Origin: Pseudomonas sp. PDM18
GTDB taxonomy: Bacteria; Pseudomonadota; Gammaproteobacteria; Pseudomonadales; Pseudomonadaceae
Assembly (NCBI RefSeq): GCF_014852585.1
Contig: NZ_JACVBX010000009.1
Span: 124,001 to 188,000 of the forward strand
Length of the DNA stretch: 64,000 nucleotides
Direction: 5' to 3'
How positions within the stretch are numbered: the stretch's first letter is position 1; each line of letters starts with the position of its first letter. The translations under genes and the position numbers were made by a program. Positions 1 through 10,742 of the stretch are shown here, in pieces. The notes under the pieces are model-generated. The model saw nothing but the letters and a program-made list of their open reading frames with translations, was not told where the DNA came from and did no database searches.

Positions 1-750
1 CAGAGCTTCTTCCGCGATGCCAAGGTCACCGACCTGATCGTCGAGAAACTCCCCGTGTCCATCTCCCTCGGGTTGTGGAGCACGCTGATCATGTACCTGG
101 TGTCGATCCCGCTGGGCATCGCCAAGGCAGTGCGCCACGGCAGCCACTTCGACGTCTGGACCAGCTCGGCGATCATCGTCGGTTACGCCATCCCCGCCTT
201 CCTCTTCGCCATCCTGCTGGTGGTGCTGTTCGCCGGCGGCAGCTACTGGGACTGGTTCCCCTTGCGCGGGCTGACTTCCAACAACTTCGACGAGCTGACC
301 TGGGGCGGCAAGGTCCGCGACTATTTCTGGCACCTCGCGCTGCCCATCACCGCGCTGGTGATCGGCAACTTCGCCACCATCACCCTGCTGACCAAGAACA
401 GTTTCCTCGACGAGATCGGCAAGCAGTACGTGGTCACCGCCCGCGCCAAGGGCCTGACCGAGCGTCGCGTGCTTTACGGCCACGTATTCCGCAACGCCAT
501 GCTGCTGATCATCGCCGGCCTGCCTTCGGCCCTGCTGGGCATCTTCTTCACCGGCTCGCTGCTGATCGAGGTGATCTTCTCCCTCGACGGCCTGGGCCTG
601 CTCAGCTTCGAGGCGGCGCTGAACCGCGACTATCCGGTGGTGTTCGGCACGCTGTTCATCTTCACCCTGTTCGGCCTGATCATGAAGCTGGTCAGCGACG
701 TCCTCTATACGTTGGTCGATCCGCGCATCGACTTCGAGAACCGGGAGTAA
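1..750 (+). CDS. yejB: ABC transporter permease, YejB/NppB type (5' end cut off by window)
   Basis: Inner-membrane permease of a peptide ABC importer of the YejABEF (microcin C) / NppABCD (peptidyl-nucleoside antibiotic) kind. The open frame runs in from base 1 without a start, so the first part of the protein lies outside the window. The visible 249 residues contain several hydrophobic segments and a binding-protein-dependent permease (EAA) loop near visible residue 145, [13 protein letters not shown]. The next gene starts 4 bases after the stop, and a second permease and a double ATPase follow, which fixes the family. Known family role: moves oligopeptides and peptide-like antibiotics across the inner membrane. 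The exact substrate here is inferred from homologues, not visible. Confidence 0.88.
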   Translation, partial: QSFFRDAKVTDLIVEKLPVSISLGLWSTLIMYLVSIPLGIAKAVRHGSHFDVWTSSAIIVGYAIPAFLFAILLVVLFAGGSYWDWFPLRGLTSNNFDELTWGGKVRDYFWHLALPITALVIGNFATITLLTKNSFLDEIGKQYVVTARAKGLTERRVLYGHVFRNAMLLIIAGLPSALLGIFFTGSLLIEVIFSLDGLGLLSFEAALNRDYPVVFGTLFIFTLFGLIMKLVSDVLYTLVDPRIDFENRE

Positions 751-754
751 TCCG

Positions 755-1774
755 ATGCGCCTGTCTCCCATCAATCAGCGCCGCTGGGCGCGCTTCAAGG
801 CCAACAAGCGCGGCTGGTGGTCACTCTGGCTGTTCCTCACGCTGTTCATCCTGAGCCTGGGCGCCGAGCTGATCGCCAACGACAAGCCACTGGCGATCCG
901 TTACGACGGCGAGTGGTACTTCCCGGTGGCCAAGCGCTACCCGGAAACTGCCTTCGGCGGCGAGTTCCCCATGGAGGCGAACTACAAGAGCCCGTACATG
1001 CGTGAGCAGATCGCGCAGAAGAACGGCTGGATTCTCTGGCCGCCGATCGCCTACAGCTACGACACCATCAACTACGACCTGCGAGTACCGGCTCCCTCAG
1101 CGCCCAGCGCGGAGAACTGGCTGGGCACCGACGACCAGGCGCGCGACGTCATGGCGCGAGTAATCTACGGCTTCCGCGTGTCGGTGCTGTTCGCCCTGAT
1201 CCTCACCGTGCTCAGCTCCATCGTCGGCGTCGCCGTGGGCGCGCTGCAAGGCTTCTACGGCGGCTGGATCGACCTGCTCGGCCAGCGCTTCCTCGAAATC
1301 TGGTCGGGCCTGCCGGTGCTCTACCTGCTGATCATCCTCGCCAGCTTCGTACAGCCGGGTTTCTGGTGGCTGCTGGGCATCATGCTGCTGTTTTCCTGGA
1401 TGAGCCTGGTGGACGTGGTGCGCGCCGAGTTCCTCCGTGGCCGCAACCTCGAGTACGTACGCGCCGCCCGCGCCCTGGGCATGCGCAACGGGGCGATCAT
1501 GTTCCGCCACATCCTGCCCAACGCGATGATCTCCACCCTGACCTTCATGCCCTTCATCCTCACCGGCGCGATCGGCACCCTGACCTCCCTGGACTTCCTC
1601 GGCTTCGGCCTGCCCGCCGGCGCGCCGTCGCTGGGCGAGCTGGTTGCCCAGGGCAAGTCCAACCTGCAGGCGCCCTGGCTGGGCATCACCGCCTTCGTGG
1701 TGCTGGCCGTGATGCTGAGCCTGCTGGTGTTCATCGGCGAAGCCGCCCGCGATGCCTTCGACCCGAGGAAGTGA
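755..1774 (+). CDS. yejE: ABC transporter permease, YejE/NppC type
   Basis: Second permease (339 aa) of the same peptide importer. An N-terminal membrane segment around residues 25-45 is followed by a long periplasmic insert containing several aromatic residues, which is typical of the OppC/YejE branch. Next comes the five-helix permease core, with an EAA loop around residues 235-255 (RAARALGMRNGAIMFRHILP). It starts 4 bases after yejB ends, and its stop overlaps the upstream region of the ATPase gene, so the three genes are one operon. Start ATG at 755 is the first in frame after the yejB stop. Confidence 0.9.
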   Translation: MRLSPINQRRWARFKANKRGWWSLWLFLTLFILSLGAELIANDKPLAIRYDGEWYFPVAKRYPETAFGGEFPMEANYKSPYMREQIAQKNGWILWPPIAYSYDTINYDLRVPAPSAPSAENWLGTDDQARDVMARVIYGFRVSVLFALILTVLSSIVGVAVGALQGFYGGWIDLLGQRFLEIWSGLPVLYLLIILASFVQPGFWWLLGIMLLFSWMSLVDVVRAEFLRGRNLEYVRAARALGMRNGAIMFRHILPNAMISTLTFMPFILTGAIGTLTSLDFLGFGLPAGAPSLGELVAQGKSNLQAPWLGITAFVVLAVMLSLLVFIGEAARDAFDPRK

Positions 1775-1775
1775 C

Positions 1776-3380
1776 ATGAGCCAGAACGAGAACCTCATCG
1801 AAGTCCGCGACCTCTCCGTCGACTTCCTCTGCGGCGACGAACAGGTCCGCGCGGTGGAACACATCAGCTTCGACATCCGCAAGGGCGAGACCCTCGCGCT
1901 GGTAGGCGAAAGCGGCTCCGGCAAGTCAGTCACCGCGCACTCCATCCTGCGCCTGCTGCCCTACCCCACCGCCAGCCATCCCTCCGGCAGCATCCACTAC
2001 GCCGGCAAGGACCTGCTCAAGCTGCCCGAGCGCAAGTTGCGCGGCATCCGCGGCAACCGCATCGCCATGGTGTTCCAGGAACCCATGACCTCGCTGAACC
2101 CGCTGCACACCATCGAGAAGCAGATCGGCGAAGTGCTCGCACTGCACAAGGGCATGAGCGGCAACCAGGCCCGCGCACGCACGCTGGAGCTGCTCGATCT
2201 GGTCGGCATTCCCAACCCCGCCAGCCGACTCAAGGCCTACCCGCACGAACTGTCCGGCGGCCAGCGGCAGCGGGTGATGATCGCCATGGCGCTGGCCTGC
2301 GAGCCGGAGCTGCTGATCGCCGACGAACCGACCACGGCGCTGGACGTCACGGTACAGCTGAAAATCCTCGACCTGCTGCGCGACCTGCAACAGCGCCTGG
2401 GCATGGCGATGCTGCTGATCACCCACGACCTCAACCTCGTCCGGCGCATCGCCCATCGCGTTTGCGTGATGAAACGCGGCTGCATCGTCGAGCAGGCCGA
2501 TTGCGATACCCTCTTCGCGGCCCCACAGCACCCCTACACGCGCGAATTGCTCGGTGCCGAGCCCAGTGGCACCCCCGCGCAGAACGAGCCTGGAGCGCCG
2601 CTGCTGGAGGTCGACGACCTGCGCGTGTGGTTCCCGATCAAGAAAGGCGTCTTCCGCAAGACCGTCGACCACGTCAAGGCGGTCGACGGCATCGACTTCA
2701 GCCTGCCACGCGGCCAGACCCTGGGCATTGTCGGCGAAAGCGGCTCGGGCAAGTCGACGCTCGGCCTGGCTATCCTTCGACTGATCAACAGCCAGGGCGG
2801 CATCCGTTTCGAGGGCCAGGCCATCGAAGACATGAACCAGGCGGAAGTCAGGCCACTGCGCCGCGAGATGCAGGTAGTCTTCCAGGACCCGTTCGGCAGC
2901 CTCAGCCCGCGCATGTCGGTGGGCCAGATCGTGGGTGAAGGTCTGGAGATCCACGGCATGGGCACGCAAGAGGAACGCGAGCAGGCGATCATCGAGGCGC
3001 TCAAGGAAGTCGGACTCGACCCGGACACCCGCCACCGCTACCCCCACGAGTTTTCCGGGGGCCAGCGGCAGCGCATCGCCATCGCCCGCGCGTTGGTGCT
3101 CAAGCCGGCGCTGATCCTGCTGGACGAACCGACCTCGGCACTGGACCGCACCGTGCAGCGCCAGGTCGTCGAACTGCTGCGCGGACTGCAGGCCAAGTAC
3201 AACCTGACCTACCTGTTCATCAGCCACGACCTGGCTGTAGTGAAAGCCCTCAGTCACCAGCTGATGGTGATCCGCCACGGCAAGGTGGTCGAACAGGGCA
3301 TGGCCGAAGACGTCTTTGCCGCGCCACAGCATGCCTACACACAGCAACTACTGGAGGCAGCCTTCATGGTGCCCACGTAA
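1776..3380 (+). CDS. yejF: ABC transporter double ATPase, YejF/NppD type
   Basis: Fused two-domain ATPase (534 aa) that drives the YejB/YejE permease pair. Each half has a full nucleotide-binding site: Walker A GESGSGKS near residues 45 and 320, signature SGGQRQR near 159 and 425, and Walker B DEPT near 180 and 447. Family knowledge: this is the OppD-OppF fusion typical of Yej and Dpp-like importers. I chose ATG 1776, one base after the yejE stop, because GAGGAA lies just upstream; an in-frame ATG at 1752 lies inside yejE and lacks a ribosome site. Confidence 0.93.
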   Translation: MSQNENLIEVRDLSVDFLCGDEQVRAVEHISFDIRKGETLALVGESGSGKSVTAHSILRLLPYPTASHPSGSIHYAGKDLLKLPERKLRGIRGNRIAMVFQEPMTSLNPLHTIEKQIGEVLALHKGMSGNQARARTLELLDLVGIPNPASRLKAYPHELSGGQRQRVMIAMALACEPELLIADEPTTALDVTVQLKILDLLRDLQQRLGMAMLLITHDLNLVRRIAHRVCVMKRGCIVEQADCDTLFAAPQHPYTRELLGAEPSGTPAQNEPGAPLLEVDDLRVWFPIKKGVFRKTVDHVKAVDGIDFSLPRGQTLGIVGESGSGKSTLGLAILRLINSQGGIRFEGQAIEDMNQAEVRPLRREMQVVFQDPFGSLSPRMSVGQIVGEGLEIHGMGTQEEREQAIIEALKEVGLDPDTRHRYPHEFSGGQRQRIAIARALVLKPALILLDEPTSALDRTVQRQVVELLRGLQAKYNLTYLFISHDLAVVKALSHQLMVIRHGKVVEQGMAEDVFAAPQHAYTQQLLEAAFMVPT

Positions 3381-3413
3381 GGCTGAACCAGCTGCAGACA
3401 AGGAAGCAATGAC

Positions 3414-4211
3414 ATGGGGTTTCTCGCCGGTAAACGCGTACTGATCGTCGGTGTCGCCAGCAAGCTGTCCATCGCCTCCGGCATCGCCGCGGCGATGCAC
3501 CGCGAAGGCGCCGAGCTCGCCTTCACCTACCAGAACGACAAGCTCAAGGGCCGCGTCGAGGAGTTCGCCGCCGGCTGGGGCTCCAGCGCCGAGCTGTGCT
3601 TCCCCTGCGACGTGGCCAGCGATGCAGACATCGAAGCCGTGTTCGCCGCACTGGCAAAGCAGTGGGACGGCCTGGACTGCATCGTCCACTCGGTGGGGTT
3701 CGCACCGGGCGAGCAGCTCGACGGCGACTTCACCGAAGTCACCACCCGCGACGGCTTCCGCATCGCCCACGACATCAGCGCCTACAGCTTCGTCGCCCTG
3801 GCCAAGGCCGGCCGCGAACTGATGCAGGGCCGCAACGGCTGCCTGCTGACACTCTCCTACCTGGGCGCCGATCGCACGATGCCCAACTACAACGTCATGG
3901 GCATGGCCAAGGCCAGCCTGGAAGCCGGCGTGCGCTACCTGGCCGCCAGCCTCGGCCCGGAAGGCACCCGCGTCAACGCCATCTCCGCCGGCCCGATCCG
4001 CACCCTGGCAGCGTCAGGCATCAAGAGCTTCCGCAAGATGCTCGCCGCCAACGAGCGCCAGACCCCACTGCGGCGCAACGTCACCATTGATGAGGTCGGC
4101 AACGCCGGCGCCTTCCTCTGCTCGGACCTGGCCAGCGGTATCAGCGGCGAAATTCTTTATGTCGATGGCGGCTTCAACACCACGGCGATGGGTCCGCTGA
4201 GCGACGATTGA
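3414..4211 (+). CDS. fabI: enoyl-[acyl-carrier-protein] reductase (NADH)
   Basis: FabI, 265 aa, carries out the last reduction of each fatty-acid elongation cycle: it reduces trans-2-enoyl-ACP with NADH in the cytoplasm and is the target of triclosan-type inhibitors. It has the divergent short-chain dehydrogenase layout: an N-terminal nucleotide fold beginning [14 protein letters not shown], and the catalytic Tyr-x6-Lys pair around residues 159-166 within [11 protein letters not shown]. Length matches other FabI proteins. An AAGGAA ribosome site lies about 8 bases before ATG 3414. It follows the Npp-type transporter by 33 bases and ends at a terminator shared with the convergent ppiD. Confidence 0.96.
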   Translation: MGFLAGKRVLIVGVASKLSIASGIAAAMHREGAELAFTYQNDKLKGRVEEFAAGWGSSAELCFPCDVASDADIEAVFAALAKQWDGLDCIVHSVGFAPGEQLDGDFTEVTTRDGFRIAHDISAYSFVALAKAGRELMQGRNGCLLTLSYLGADRTMPNYNVMGMAKASLEAGVRYLAASLGPEGTRVNAISAGPIRTLAASGIKSFRKMLAANERQTPLRRNVTIDEVGNAGAFLCSDLASGISGEILYVDGGFNTTAMGPLSDD

Positions 4212-4227
4212 GGCTTTCAACCGGGCA

Positions 4228-4259
4228 AAGAAAAAGGCCGCATCAGCGGCCTTTTTCTT
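4228..4259. terminator. bidirectional terminator between fabI and ppiD
   Basis: A perfect stem AAAAAGGCCGC / GCGGCCTTTTT around the loop ATCA, with A and T tracts on both flanks, lies between two convergent genes. It can stop transcription from either side. Confidence 0.85.
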
Positions 4260-4298
4260 TCTACTGAAAACCAGGACCGCTTGCGCGGCCCCTGTTTT

Positions 4299-6188
4299 TT
4301 ACTTCTTGGCGTCGTCGAACTTCTCGATCTTCGCCTGATCCTGCAGGTAGCGACGGAACGCAGCGAAATCGTCCTGGCCGCTACGCGAGGCAAGGAAGCG
4401 CTGGTACATCGCTTTCTCTTCTTCGGTCGGCTTGGCGGTAGGCTCGTTCACACCGCTGAGCTTGACCAGCACGAAGTCGCCGTTCTGCAGTGCGACGCCA
4501 CCCAGGCTGGGCTTGCCGGCACCTTCCGGACGAGCCATGCGGAACACGCTCTGCAGCACCACCGGGTCGACACCTTCCTGACCACGGGCTGCCGCTTCCA
4601 CGACTTTCCAGTCCTGACCTTCCTGAGCCTGGGTCAGCGGGATCTTGCCGTCGCGCAGACCAGCCAGCAGCGCTTCGCCACGAGCCTTAGCATCGGTGGC
4701 GGCGTGCTCGACCTGCAGACGCTTGAGGATATCGGCACTCACCTGTTCCAGGGTTTCCTTCTCAGGCTTGTGGTGCTCCTTCACGCGCAACACGACCACG
4801 GTATCCGGGTCGAGTTCGATGGCGCCGCTATTGGCGCCCTCTTCCAGCACTTCAGCGCTGAAAGCGGTCTGGATGACCTGGCGGTTGGCAGTCACGCCCT
4901 CACCACCTTCCTTGCCGAACGGCTTGCTGGTCTGCACCTTCAGACCCAGGTCCTGAGCCGGCTGGCCCAGATCGGAGGCTTCATAGGCGGAGCTTTCCAG
5001 CTGCTTGGTCGCATCGACGAAGCGCTGCTCGACCAGTTGGGTCTTGGCTTCGTGCTCCAGCTTGGCCTTGAGGCTGTCGAAGGTCGGAACCTCCGGTGCT
5101 TCGACGCCTAGCAGCTTGATCAGGTGCCAGCCGTAGGAGGTCTTCACCGGGGCAGAGACTTCGCCCTTCTTCAGTGCATACAGCGACTCTTCGAAGGCCG
5201 GGTCATACACGCCACGACCGGCGAAGCCCAGGTCACCACCGTTGGCGGCGGAACCGGTGTCGTTGGACAGCTCCTTGGCCAGCTTGGCGAAGTCTTCACC
5301 CTTGTCCAGGCGTGCTTTGATCTCGTCGATCTTGGCCTTGGCCTGCTGGTCGTTCTGCTTGTCGTTCACCTCGATCAGGATATGCGCGGCGTCGCGCTGC
5401 TCGGCCAGACCGGCGATCTCCTTCTGATAGAGGGCATCGAGGTCTTCCTTCTTCACCTCCACCTGGTCGAAGAAGGCGGACTTCTTCAGCTCGACATAAT
5501 CGATGGTGACCTGCTCGGGCGTCATGAACTCGGAGCTATGAGCGTCGTAGTACGCCTTGATCTCGCTTTCCTCGACCTTGCTCTTGGCCGGGTCGGCCTT
5601 GAGGGTCAGGGTGGCGAAGTCGCGGGTCTGCTTCTCCAGGAGAGCGAAGGCATTCAGCTCGTCATCGGTGACGAAGCCGGTACCGGCGATACCGGCGCGC
5701 AGCTGACCGATGAGCATTTCCTCGCCGAACATGCGACGGAACTGCATTCGGTCATAGCCCATCTGGCGAATGACCTGGTCGAAACGCTCGGCGCTGAACT
5801 TGCCGTCCACCTGGAACTCAGGGGTCGACAGGATCAGTTGATCCAGCGCCTGCTGGGAGAAGGCGAACTTGTCGTTCTGGGCAGCCTGCAGGATCAGCTT
5901 GCGCTCGATGAGCGACTTCAGCGCGGAGTCCTTGAGCAGCTTGTCGTCGAGCATGGACGAATCGAAGTCCTTGCCCAGACGCTGCATCAGCTGGCGACGC
6001 TGCATGTCCGCAGCCTGCTGCAGTTCCGGCAGACTAATGTCATCACCGTTGACCTGAGCAGCGACGTTCTCGTGATGGGTTGCGCGAATGATCTGATCGA
6101 ACCCGGTCAAAGCCATGAGGACAACGATCACGCCCAGGATGGTCTTGGTGATCCAGCCTTGGGAATTGTCCCTGATGTTTTGCAGCAT
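4299..6188 (-). CDS. ppiD: peptidyl-prolyl cis-trans isomerase PpiD (membrane-anchored periplasmic chaperone)
   Basis: PpiD, 629 aa, is an inner-membrane-anchored periplasmic chaperone near the Sec translocon that helps newly exported outer-membrane proteins. It starts MLQNIRDNSQG, followed by one membrane anchor at about residues 16-34 (TILGVIVVLMALTGF). A SurA-like N-terminal chaperone region comes next, then a parvulin domain at about residues 264-360 (AAHILIE ... GGDLGFAGRG ... YGWHLIKL). I chose the start at 6188 rather than 6221 because homologues begin MLQNIRDN. It lies downstream of hupB, separated by a terminator hairpin, the usual Pseudomonas and E. coli order. Confidence 0.94.
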   Translation of the reverse strand: MLQNIRDNSQGWITKTILGVIVVLMALTGFDQIIRATHHENVAAQVNGDDISLPELQQAADMQRRQLMQRLGKDFDSSMLDDKLLKDSALKSLIERKLILQAAQNDKFAFSQQALDQLILSTPEFQVDGKFSAERFDQVIRQMGYDRMQFRRMFGEEMLIGQLRAGIAGTGFVTDDELNAFALLEKQTRDFATLTLKADPAKSKVEESEIKAYYDAHSSEFMTPEQVTIDYVELKKSAFFDQVEVKKEDLDALYQKEIAGLAEQRDAAHILIEVNDKQNDQQAKAKIDEIKARLDKGEDFAKLAKELSNDTGSAANGGDLGFAGRGVYDPAFEESLYALKKGEVSAPVKTSYGWHLIKLLGVEAPEVPTFDSLKAKLEHEAKTQLVEQRFVDATKQLESSAYEASDLGQPAQDLGLKVQTSKPFGKEGGEGVTANRQVIQTAFSAEVLEEGANSGAIELDPDTVVVLRVKEHHKPEKETLEQVSADILKRLQVEHAATDAKARGEALLAGLRDGKIPLTQAQEGQDWKVVEAAARGQEGVDPVVLQSVFRMARPEGAGKPSLGGVALQNGDFVLVKLSGVNEPTAKPTEEEKAMYQRFLASRSGQDDFAAFRRYLQDQAKIEKFDDAKK

Positions 6189-6255
6189 GCGGCCCCCGAC
6201 GCGGCCACGGCCCACCGTCAATGGCGGCGCGGCGTGGAAAAAAGCGGATATAAGA

Positions 6256-6279
6256 AAGGCGCATCCGAGGATGCGCCTT
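6256..6279 (-). terminator. hupB terminator
   Basis: The stem AAGGCGCATCC / GGATGCGCCTT (11 bp, loop of 2 bases) is followed on the minus strand by TTTCTTAT. It lies 137 bases after the hupB stop, before ppiD. Confidence 0.7.
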
Positions 6280-6415
6280 CTCGTAACTGGTGGAGCTTGC
6301 GGGCATTTAGCCCGTGACCCCTGATGATTCCAACCGACCTACGCCAGCCGGGTCATCGCTCCGTGACCGGGCCCAACCGAAGTTGAACCGATCCAGGTCA
6401 AGTCCAAAAAGACGC

Positions 6416-6688
6416 TTAGTTGACAGCGTCCTTGAGGGCTTTACCGGCCTTGAAGCCCGGGATCTTAGCAGCAGCGATCTTGATCGGCTTGCCGGTTTGC
6501 GGGTTGCGACCGGTGCGAGCAGCGCGCTCTTTGACAGCGAAGGTGCCGAAGCCTACCAGTACGACGGAGTCACCAGCCTTCAGGGCGCCAGTTACAGACT
6601 CGATCACCGCGTCCAGAGCGCGACCGGCAACAGCTTTCGGGATATCAGCAGATGCGGCGATAGCATCGATCAGTTCCGACTTGTTCAC
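6416..6688 (-). CDS. hupB: DNA-binding protein HU-beta
   Basis: HU-beta, 90 aa, is a nucleoid protein that bends and compacts DNA. It is the full HU fold: two N-terminal helices beginning [19 protein letters not shown], then the beta arm with the conserved [10 protein letters not shown] and the C-terminal [16 protein letters not shown]. The start codon is GTG (6686-6688), with AAGGGG eight bases upstream, and it gives the same N-terminus as known Pseudomonas HupB. It is transcribed from its own strong promoter in the lon-hupB gap, which fits a highly abundant protein. The lon-hupB-ppiD order is conserved widely in gammaproteobacteria. Confidence 0.96.
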   Translation of the reverse strand: MNKSELIDAIAASADIPKAVAGRALDAVIESVTGALKAGDSVVLVGFGTFAVKERAARTGRNPQTGKPIKIAAAKIPGFKAGKALKDAVN

Positions 6689-6781
6689 TCTAAGTCCCCT
6701 TATTTCTGTTGAGTATGTTTCTATGTGTTAGGTGTAAGCAAAAGCAGGTGCTGGTTTGCCAACTGACAAAGCAAGTGCCGC

Positions 6782-6811
6782 TTTATAACAAGGGCTCAAA
6801 AACAGTGTCAA
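6782..6811 (-). promoter_or_regulatory. sigma70 promoter of hupB
   Basis: Minus-strand -35 TTGACA (6806-6811, exact consensus) and -10 TATAAA (6782-6787), with an 18-base spacer (17 if read as TTATAA). The start would be near 6775, giving a leader of about 85 bases before the GTG of hupB. Confidence 0.75.
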
Positions 6812-6824
6812 GAAAGCCCCCCAA

Positions 6825-9221
6825 CTAATGCGTGCTGATTCGCTCCTTGGAATCAGACTCGCGCTTCTCATCCTTTGCAACCATCTCGGGAGCCGCATCG
6901 GGCAAGGGCTCCGGGGCGTATTGCAGCGCAATTTGCAGGACTTCGTCAATCCATTTAACCGGTTTAATAACGAGATCGGCCTTAATATTATCCGGAATCT
7001 CCCTAAGGTCTCGTACGTTTTCCTCGGGAATGATGACTGTCTTGATTCCACCCCGGTGCGCGGCCAGAAGTTTTTCCTTCAGACCGCCAATGGCCAGCAC
7101 CTGACCCCGAAGGGTGATTTCGCCGGTCATGGCAACGTCCGCACGGACCGGGATCTGAGTGATCGCCGAAACCAGTGCGGTGCACATGCCGATGCCCGCG
7201 CTAGGGCCGTCCTTCGGCGTCGCACCTTCCGGCACGTGGATGTGGATATCGTGTTTCTCGTGGAAGTCTGGTGCGATGCCCAGGCTCTTCGAACGACTAC
7301 GAACAACAGTCAGCGCAGCGGTGATGGATTCCGCCATGACGTCGCCCAGCGAGCCGGTCTTGGTCAGTGCGCCCTTGCCGGGAACCATGGCCGATTCGAT
7401 GGTCAGTAATTCGCCGCCCACCTGGGTCCAGGCGAGGCCGGTGACTTGGCCAATCTGGTCCTGCTGCTCGGCCAGGCCGTAGCGGAACTTGCGCACACCC
7501 AAATAGTTTTCCAGCGAATCCGGAGTCACTACGGCTTCGATGCGCTTGGCCTTACCCCCATCCTTGACCGCCTTGCGGCATACTTTGGCGATCTGGCGCT
7601 CAAGGCTGCGCACACCGGCTTCGCGGGTGTAATAGCGAATGATGTCACGGGTAGCCGCTTCTTCGAAGACAACCTCGCCCTTCTTGAGACCATTGGCCGC
7701 AGTCTGTTTCGGTACAAGATATTTCGCGGCGATGTTGATCTTCTCGTCTTCGGTGTAACCCGGCAGGCGGATGACTTCCATGCGGTCCAGCAGCGCTGCC
7801 GGAATGTTCATGGAGTTCGCCGTGCAGAGGAACATCACATCGGAGAGGTCGTAATCGACTTCGAGGTAGTGGTCGTTGAAGTTATGGTTCTGCTCAGGAT
7901 CGAGCACTTCCAGCAGCGCCGACGCGGGGTCCCCGCGCATGTCGCTGCCCATCTTGTCGATTTCGTCGAGCAGGAACAGCGGGTTGCGTACGCCCACCTT
8001 GGTCATTTTCTGAATCAGACGACCGGGCATGGAACCGATGTAGGTACGACGGTGACCGCGAATCTCGGCCTCGTCGCGAACACCGCCCAGGGCCATGCGC
8101 ACGAACTTGCGGTTGGTCGCACGGGCAATGGACTCGGCCAGCGAGGTCTTGCCCACGCCGGGCGGGCCAACCAGGCAGAGCACCGGCCCCTTGAGCTTCT
8201 TCACGCGCTTCTGGACAGCGAGGTACTCAAGGATGCGCTCCTTGACCTCTTCCAGGCCATAGTGGTCAGCGTCAAGGATGTCCTCGGCCTTGTCCAGGTC
8301 GTGACGCACCTTGCTCTCGGCCTTCCAAGGCACATTCACCAGCCAGTCGATGTAGGAACGTACCACGGTCGCCTCGGCGGACATCGGCGACATCTGCTTG
8401 AGCTTGTTCAACTCGGCAGTGGCCTTGGCCATGGCTTCCTTGGTCAGGCCGGCGGCGTCGATGCGCTTCTTCAACTCCTCGACTTCGTTGTGGCCTTCGT
8501 CGATGTCACCCAGTTCTTTCTGGATGGCCTTCATCTGCTCGTTGAGGTAGTACTCGCGCTGGCTGCGCTCCATCTGCTTCTTCACGCGGCCACGGATGCG
8601 CTTCTCGACCTGCAGCAGGTCGATTTCGGCATCCAGCATGGCCAGCACGTGCTCGACGCGGGCCGAAAGCTCGGTGATTTCGAGGATTTCCTGCTTCTGC
8701 TCGATCTTCAGCGCCATATGGGCAGCCATGGTGTCCACCAAGCGGCCAGGCTCGTCGATGCTGTTGAGCGAGGACAGGACTTCCGCCGGGACCTTCTTGC
8801 CCAGCTGCACATATTGCTCGAACTGGCTGAGCAGGCTGCGGGTGAAGACTTCGGATTCGCGCTCGCCGACGGTCGCCTCGTCAATGATCGAAACCTCCGC
8901 ACGGCAATAGGCTTCCTCGTCGATAAAGCGCTCTACCTGGCCGCGCTGCTCGCCCTCGACCAATACCTTGACGGTGCCATCGGGTAGCTTTAGCAGCTGC
9001 AGAACGGTGGCGACGGTACCCATGCGGTACAGCCCATCGGCGCCCGGATCATCGTCGGCCGGATTCTTCTGCGCCAGCAACAGGATTTGCTTGTCGCTGG
9101 TCATGGCGGCCTCGAGGGCCTCGATTGATTTCTCTCGCCCCACGAAAAGCGGGATGACCATGTGCGGATACACCACTACGTCACGCAGGGGGAGCAGGGG
9201 CAACTCGACGAGTGTTTTCAT
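6825..9221 (-). CDS. lon: ATP-dependent protease Lon
   Basis: Lon, 798 aa, is a cytosolic AAA+ serine protease that removes damaged and regulatory proteins. Domains in order: an N-terminal substrate-binding LON domain ([18 protein letters not shown]), coiled coil, an AAA+ module with Walker [10 protein letters not shown] near residue 352, and a C-terminal protease domain with the catalytic serine in [10 protein letters not shown] near 672 and the paired lysine about 43 residues further on, in [14 protein letters not shown]. Length is that of P. aeruginosa Lon. It sits between clpX and hupB, and a heat-shock-type promoter lies upstream of its ATG. Confidence 0.97.
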   Translation of the reverse strand: MKTLVELPLLPLRDVVVYPHMVIPLFVGREKSIEALEAAMTSDKQILLLAQKNPADDDPGADGLYRMGTVATVLQLLKLPDGTVKVLVEGEQRGQVERFIDEEAYCRAEVSIIDEATVGERESEVFTRSLLSQFEQYVQLGKKVPAEVLSSLNSIDEPGRLVDTMAAHMALKIEQKQEILEITELSARVEHVLAMLDAEIDLLQVEKRIRGRVKKQMERSQREYYLNEQMKAIQKELGDIDEGHNEVEELKKRIDAAGLTKEAMAKATAELNKLKQMSPMSAEATVVRSYIDWLVNVPWKAESKVRHDLDKAEDILDADHYGLEEVKERILEYLAVQKRVKKLKGPVLCLVGPPGVGKTSLAESIARATNRKFVRMALGGVRDEAEIRGHRRTYIGSMPGRLIQKMTKVGVRNPLFLLDEIDKMGSDMRGDPASALLEVLDPEQNHNFNDHYLEVDYDLSDVMFLCTANSMNIPAALLDRMEVIRLPGYTEDEKINIAAKYLVPKQTAANGLKKGEVVFEEAATRDIIRYYTREAGVRSLERQIAKVCRKAVKDGGKAKRIEAVVTPDSLENYLGVRKFRYGLAEQQDQIGQVTGLAWTQVGGELLTIESAMVPGKGALTKTGSLGDVMAESITAALTVVRSRSKSLGIAPDFHEKHDIHIHVPEGATPKDGPSAGIGMCTALVSAITQIPVRADVAMTGEITLRGQVLAIGGLKEKLLAAHRGGIKTVIIPEENVRDLREIPDNIKADLVIKPVKWIDEVLQIALQYAPEPLPDAAPEMVAKDEKRESDSKERISTH

Positions 9222-9279
9222 GATATTCGGCTCTACAGCGGCACTTGGCCAAAACTATGGGATTGGACCCTTCGGCCTA

Positions 9280-9308
9280 AGATGGGGTTAGGGCTAGGAA
9301 AAAACAAG
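9280..9308 (-). promoter_or_regulatory. probable sigma32 (RpoH) promoter of lon
   Basis: Minus-strand -10 element CCCCATCT (9280-9287) matches the RpoH consensus CCCCATNT exactly. It is preceded, after 14 bases, by CTTGTTT (9302-9308), which resembles the consensus CTTGAAA. It lies about 60 bases upstream of the lon ATG, and lon is a classic RpoH gene. Confidence 0.65.
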
Positions 9309-9323
9309 CGCGGTAGATGGGAA

Positions 9324-9348
9324 GAAAAAAGGGGCCCTAGGGCCCCTT
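9324..9348 (-). terminator. clpX terminator
   Basis: The stem AAGGGGCC / GGCCCCTT (loop CTAG) is followed on the minus strand by a run of six T, directly after the clpX stop. Confidence 0.85.
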
Positions 9349-9354
9349 CTGGTT

Positions 9355-10635
9355 TCAGGCGTCAGGTGCAGCCTTGGCCGGCTGCTCGCTGTTCTCGTAG
9401 ATCAGCAGCGGCTGGGAGGAGCCCTCGATGACACTCTCGTCGATCACCACCTTGCTGACGTCGTTCTGCGAGGGGATCTCGTACATGGTGTCGAGCAGGA
9501 TGCCTTCGAGGATCGAACGCAAGCCACGGGCGCCGGTCTTGCGCTCCAGCGCGCGACGGGCAACGGCCTTGAGTGCGTCCGGGCGGAACTCAAGGTCCAC
9601 ACCTTCCATTTCGAAGAGCTTGGCGTACTGCTTGGTCAACGCGTTCTTCGGCTCGGTCAGAATCTGCATCAGCGCAGCTTCGTCCAGCTCTTCGAGCGTC
9701 GCGATGATCGGCAAACGACCGACAAACTCCGGAATCAGGCCAAACTTCACCAGATCTTCCGGCTCGACTTCGCGAAGCGCATCCCCCACCTTTTTACCCG
9801 CTTCCTGGCTGCGAACCTCGGCGTTGAATCCGATGCCGCCTTTGGTAGAACGGTTCTGGATGACCTTTTCCAAGCCAGCGAACGCGCCACCGCAGATAAA
9901 CAGGATGTTACGGGTGTCGACCTGCAGGAACTCCTGCTGCGGGTGCTTGCGGCCGCCCTGGGGCGGCACGGAAGCCACGGTACCTTCGATCAGCTTCAGC
10001 AGAGCCTGCTGAACGCCTTCGCCGGACACGTCGCGGGTGATCGACGGGTTGTCGGACTTGCGCGAGATCTTGTCGATTTCGTCGATGTAGACGATACCCA
10101 TCTGGGCCTTCTCGACATCGTAGTCGCACTTCTGCAGAAGCTTCTGGATGATGTTCTCGACGTCCTCGCCCACGTAGCCAGCCTCGGTGAGGGTGGTGGC
10201 ATCGGCGATGGTGAAGGGAACATTAAGCAGACGGGCCAATGTCTCGGCAAGCAGGGTCTTGCCCGAGCCGGTCGGCCCGATCAGCAGGATGTTGCTCTTG
10301 CCTAGCTCGACATCGTCCTTGCGCTCACGCTGATTCAGGCGCTTGTAGTGGTTATAAACCGCTACTGCCAGGGTTTTCTTGGCACGTTCCTGGCCGATCA
10401 CGTACTGATCGAGGATGGTGCGGATCTCTTTCGGCGCCGGTAGCTTATGCGCACTGCTCTCCGCCTGTGCTTCCTGCACCTCCTCACGGATGATGTCATT
10501 GCACAGGTCGACGCACTCGTCGCAGATAAAGACCGAGGGGCCGGCAATCAACTTGCGCACTTCGTGCTGGCTCTTGCCGCAGAAGGAGCAATACAGCAGC
10601 TTGCCGTTGTCCTCGCCGTTGCGGGTGTCAGTCAT
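9355..10635 (-). CDS. clpX: ATP-dependent Clp protease ATP-binding subunit ClpX
   Basis: ClpX, 426 aa, is an AAA+ unfoldase that feeds substrates into the ClpP chamber. The N-terminal zinc-binding domain is visible as CSFCGKS (about residues 15-18) and CDECVDLC (about 37-40). Walker A GPTGSGKT is near residue 120, and the Walker B region reads [11 protein letters not shown] chose the ATG at 10635 ([12 protein letters not shown]): it gives the family length, whereas the longer in-frame start 63 bases upstream would add an unrelated tail. It lies downstream of clpP in the order tig-clpP-clpX-lon. Confidence 0.96.
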   Translation of the reverse strand: MTDTRNGEDNGKLLYCSFCGKSQHEVRKLIAGPSVFICDECVDLCNDIIREEVQEAQAESSAHKLPAPKEIRTILDQYVIGQERAKKTLAVAVYNHYKRLNQRERKDDVELGKSNILLIGPTGSGKTLLAETLARLLNVPFTIADATTLTEAGYVGEDVENIIQKLLQKCDYDVEKAQMGIVYIDEIDKISRKSDNPSITRDVSGEGVQQALLKLIEGTVASVPPQGGRKHPQQEFLQVDTRNILFICGGAFAGLEKVIQNRSTKGGIGFNAEVRSQEAGKKVGDALREVEPEDLVKFGLIPEFVGRLPIIATLEELDEAALMQILTEPKNALTKQYAKLFEMEGVDLEFRPDALKAVARRALERKTGARGLRSILEGILLDTMYEIPSQNDVSKVVIDESVIEGSSQPLLIYENSEQPAKAAPDA

Positions 10636-10706
10636 TCGATCGTTCCAATCGGGGATATACGTGAAGGACAAGATGAAGGCATTCGCAGGCATTTTCAAGC
10701 CCGCGA

Positions 10707-10726
10707 GCGGCCGGATTACCGGCCGC
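10707..10726. other. stem-loop between clpP and clpX
   Basis: Perfect 8-bp stem GCGGCCGG / CCGGCCGC with loop ATTA, in the 107-base gap between clpP and clpX. No T tract follows on the minus strand, so it is more likely an mRNA processing or stability element than a terminator. Confidence 0.5.
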
Positions 10727-10742
10727 GGCAGTGCGGAGAGAC

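Noticed and set aside
10707-10726. clpP terminator
   Set aside because: Strong stem but no T tract on the transcribed strand; listed as a stem-loop only.
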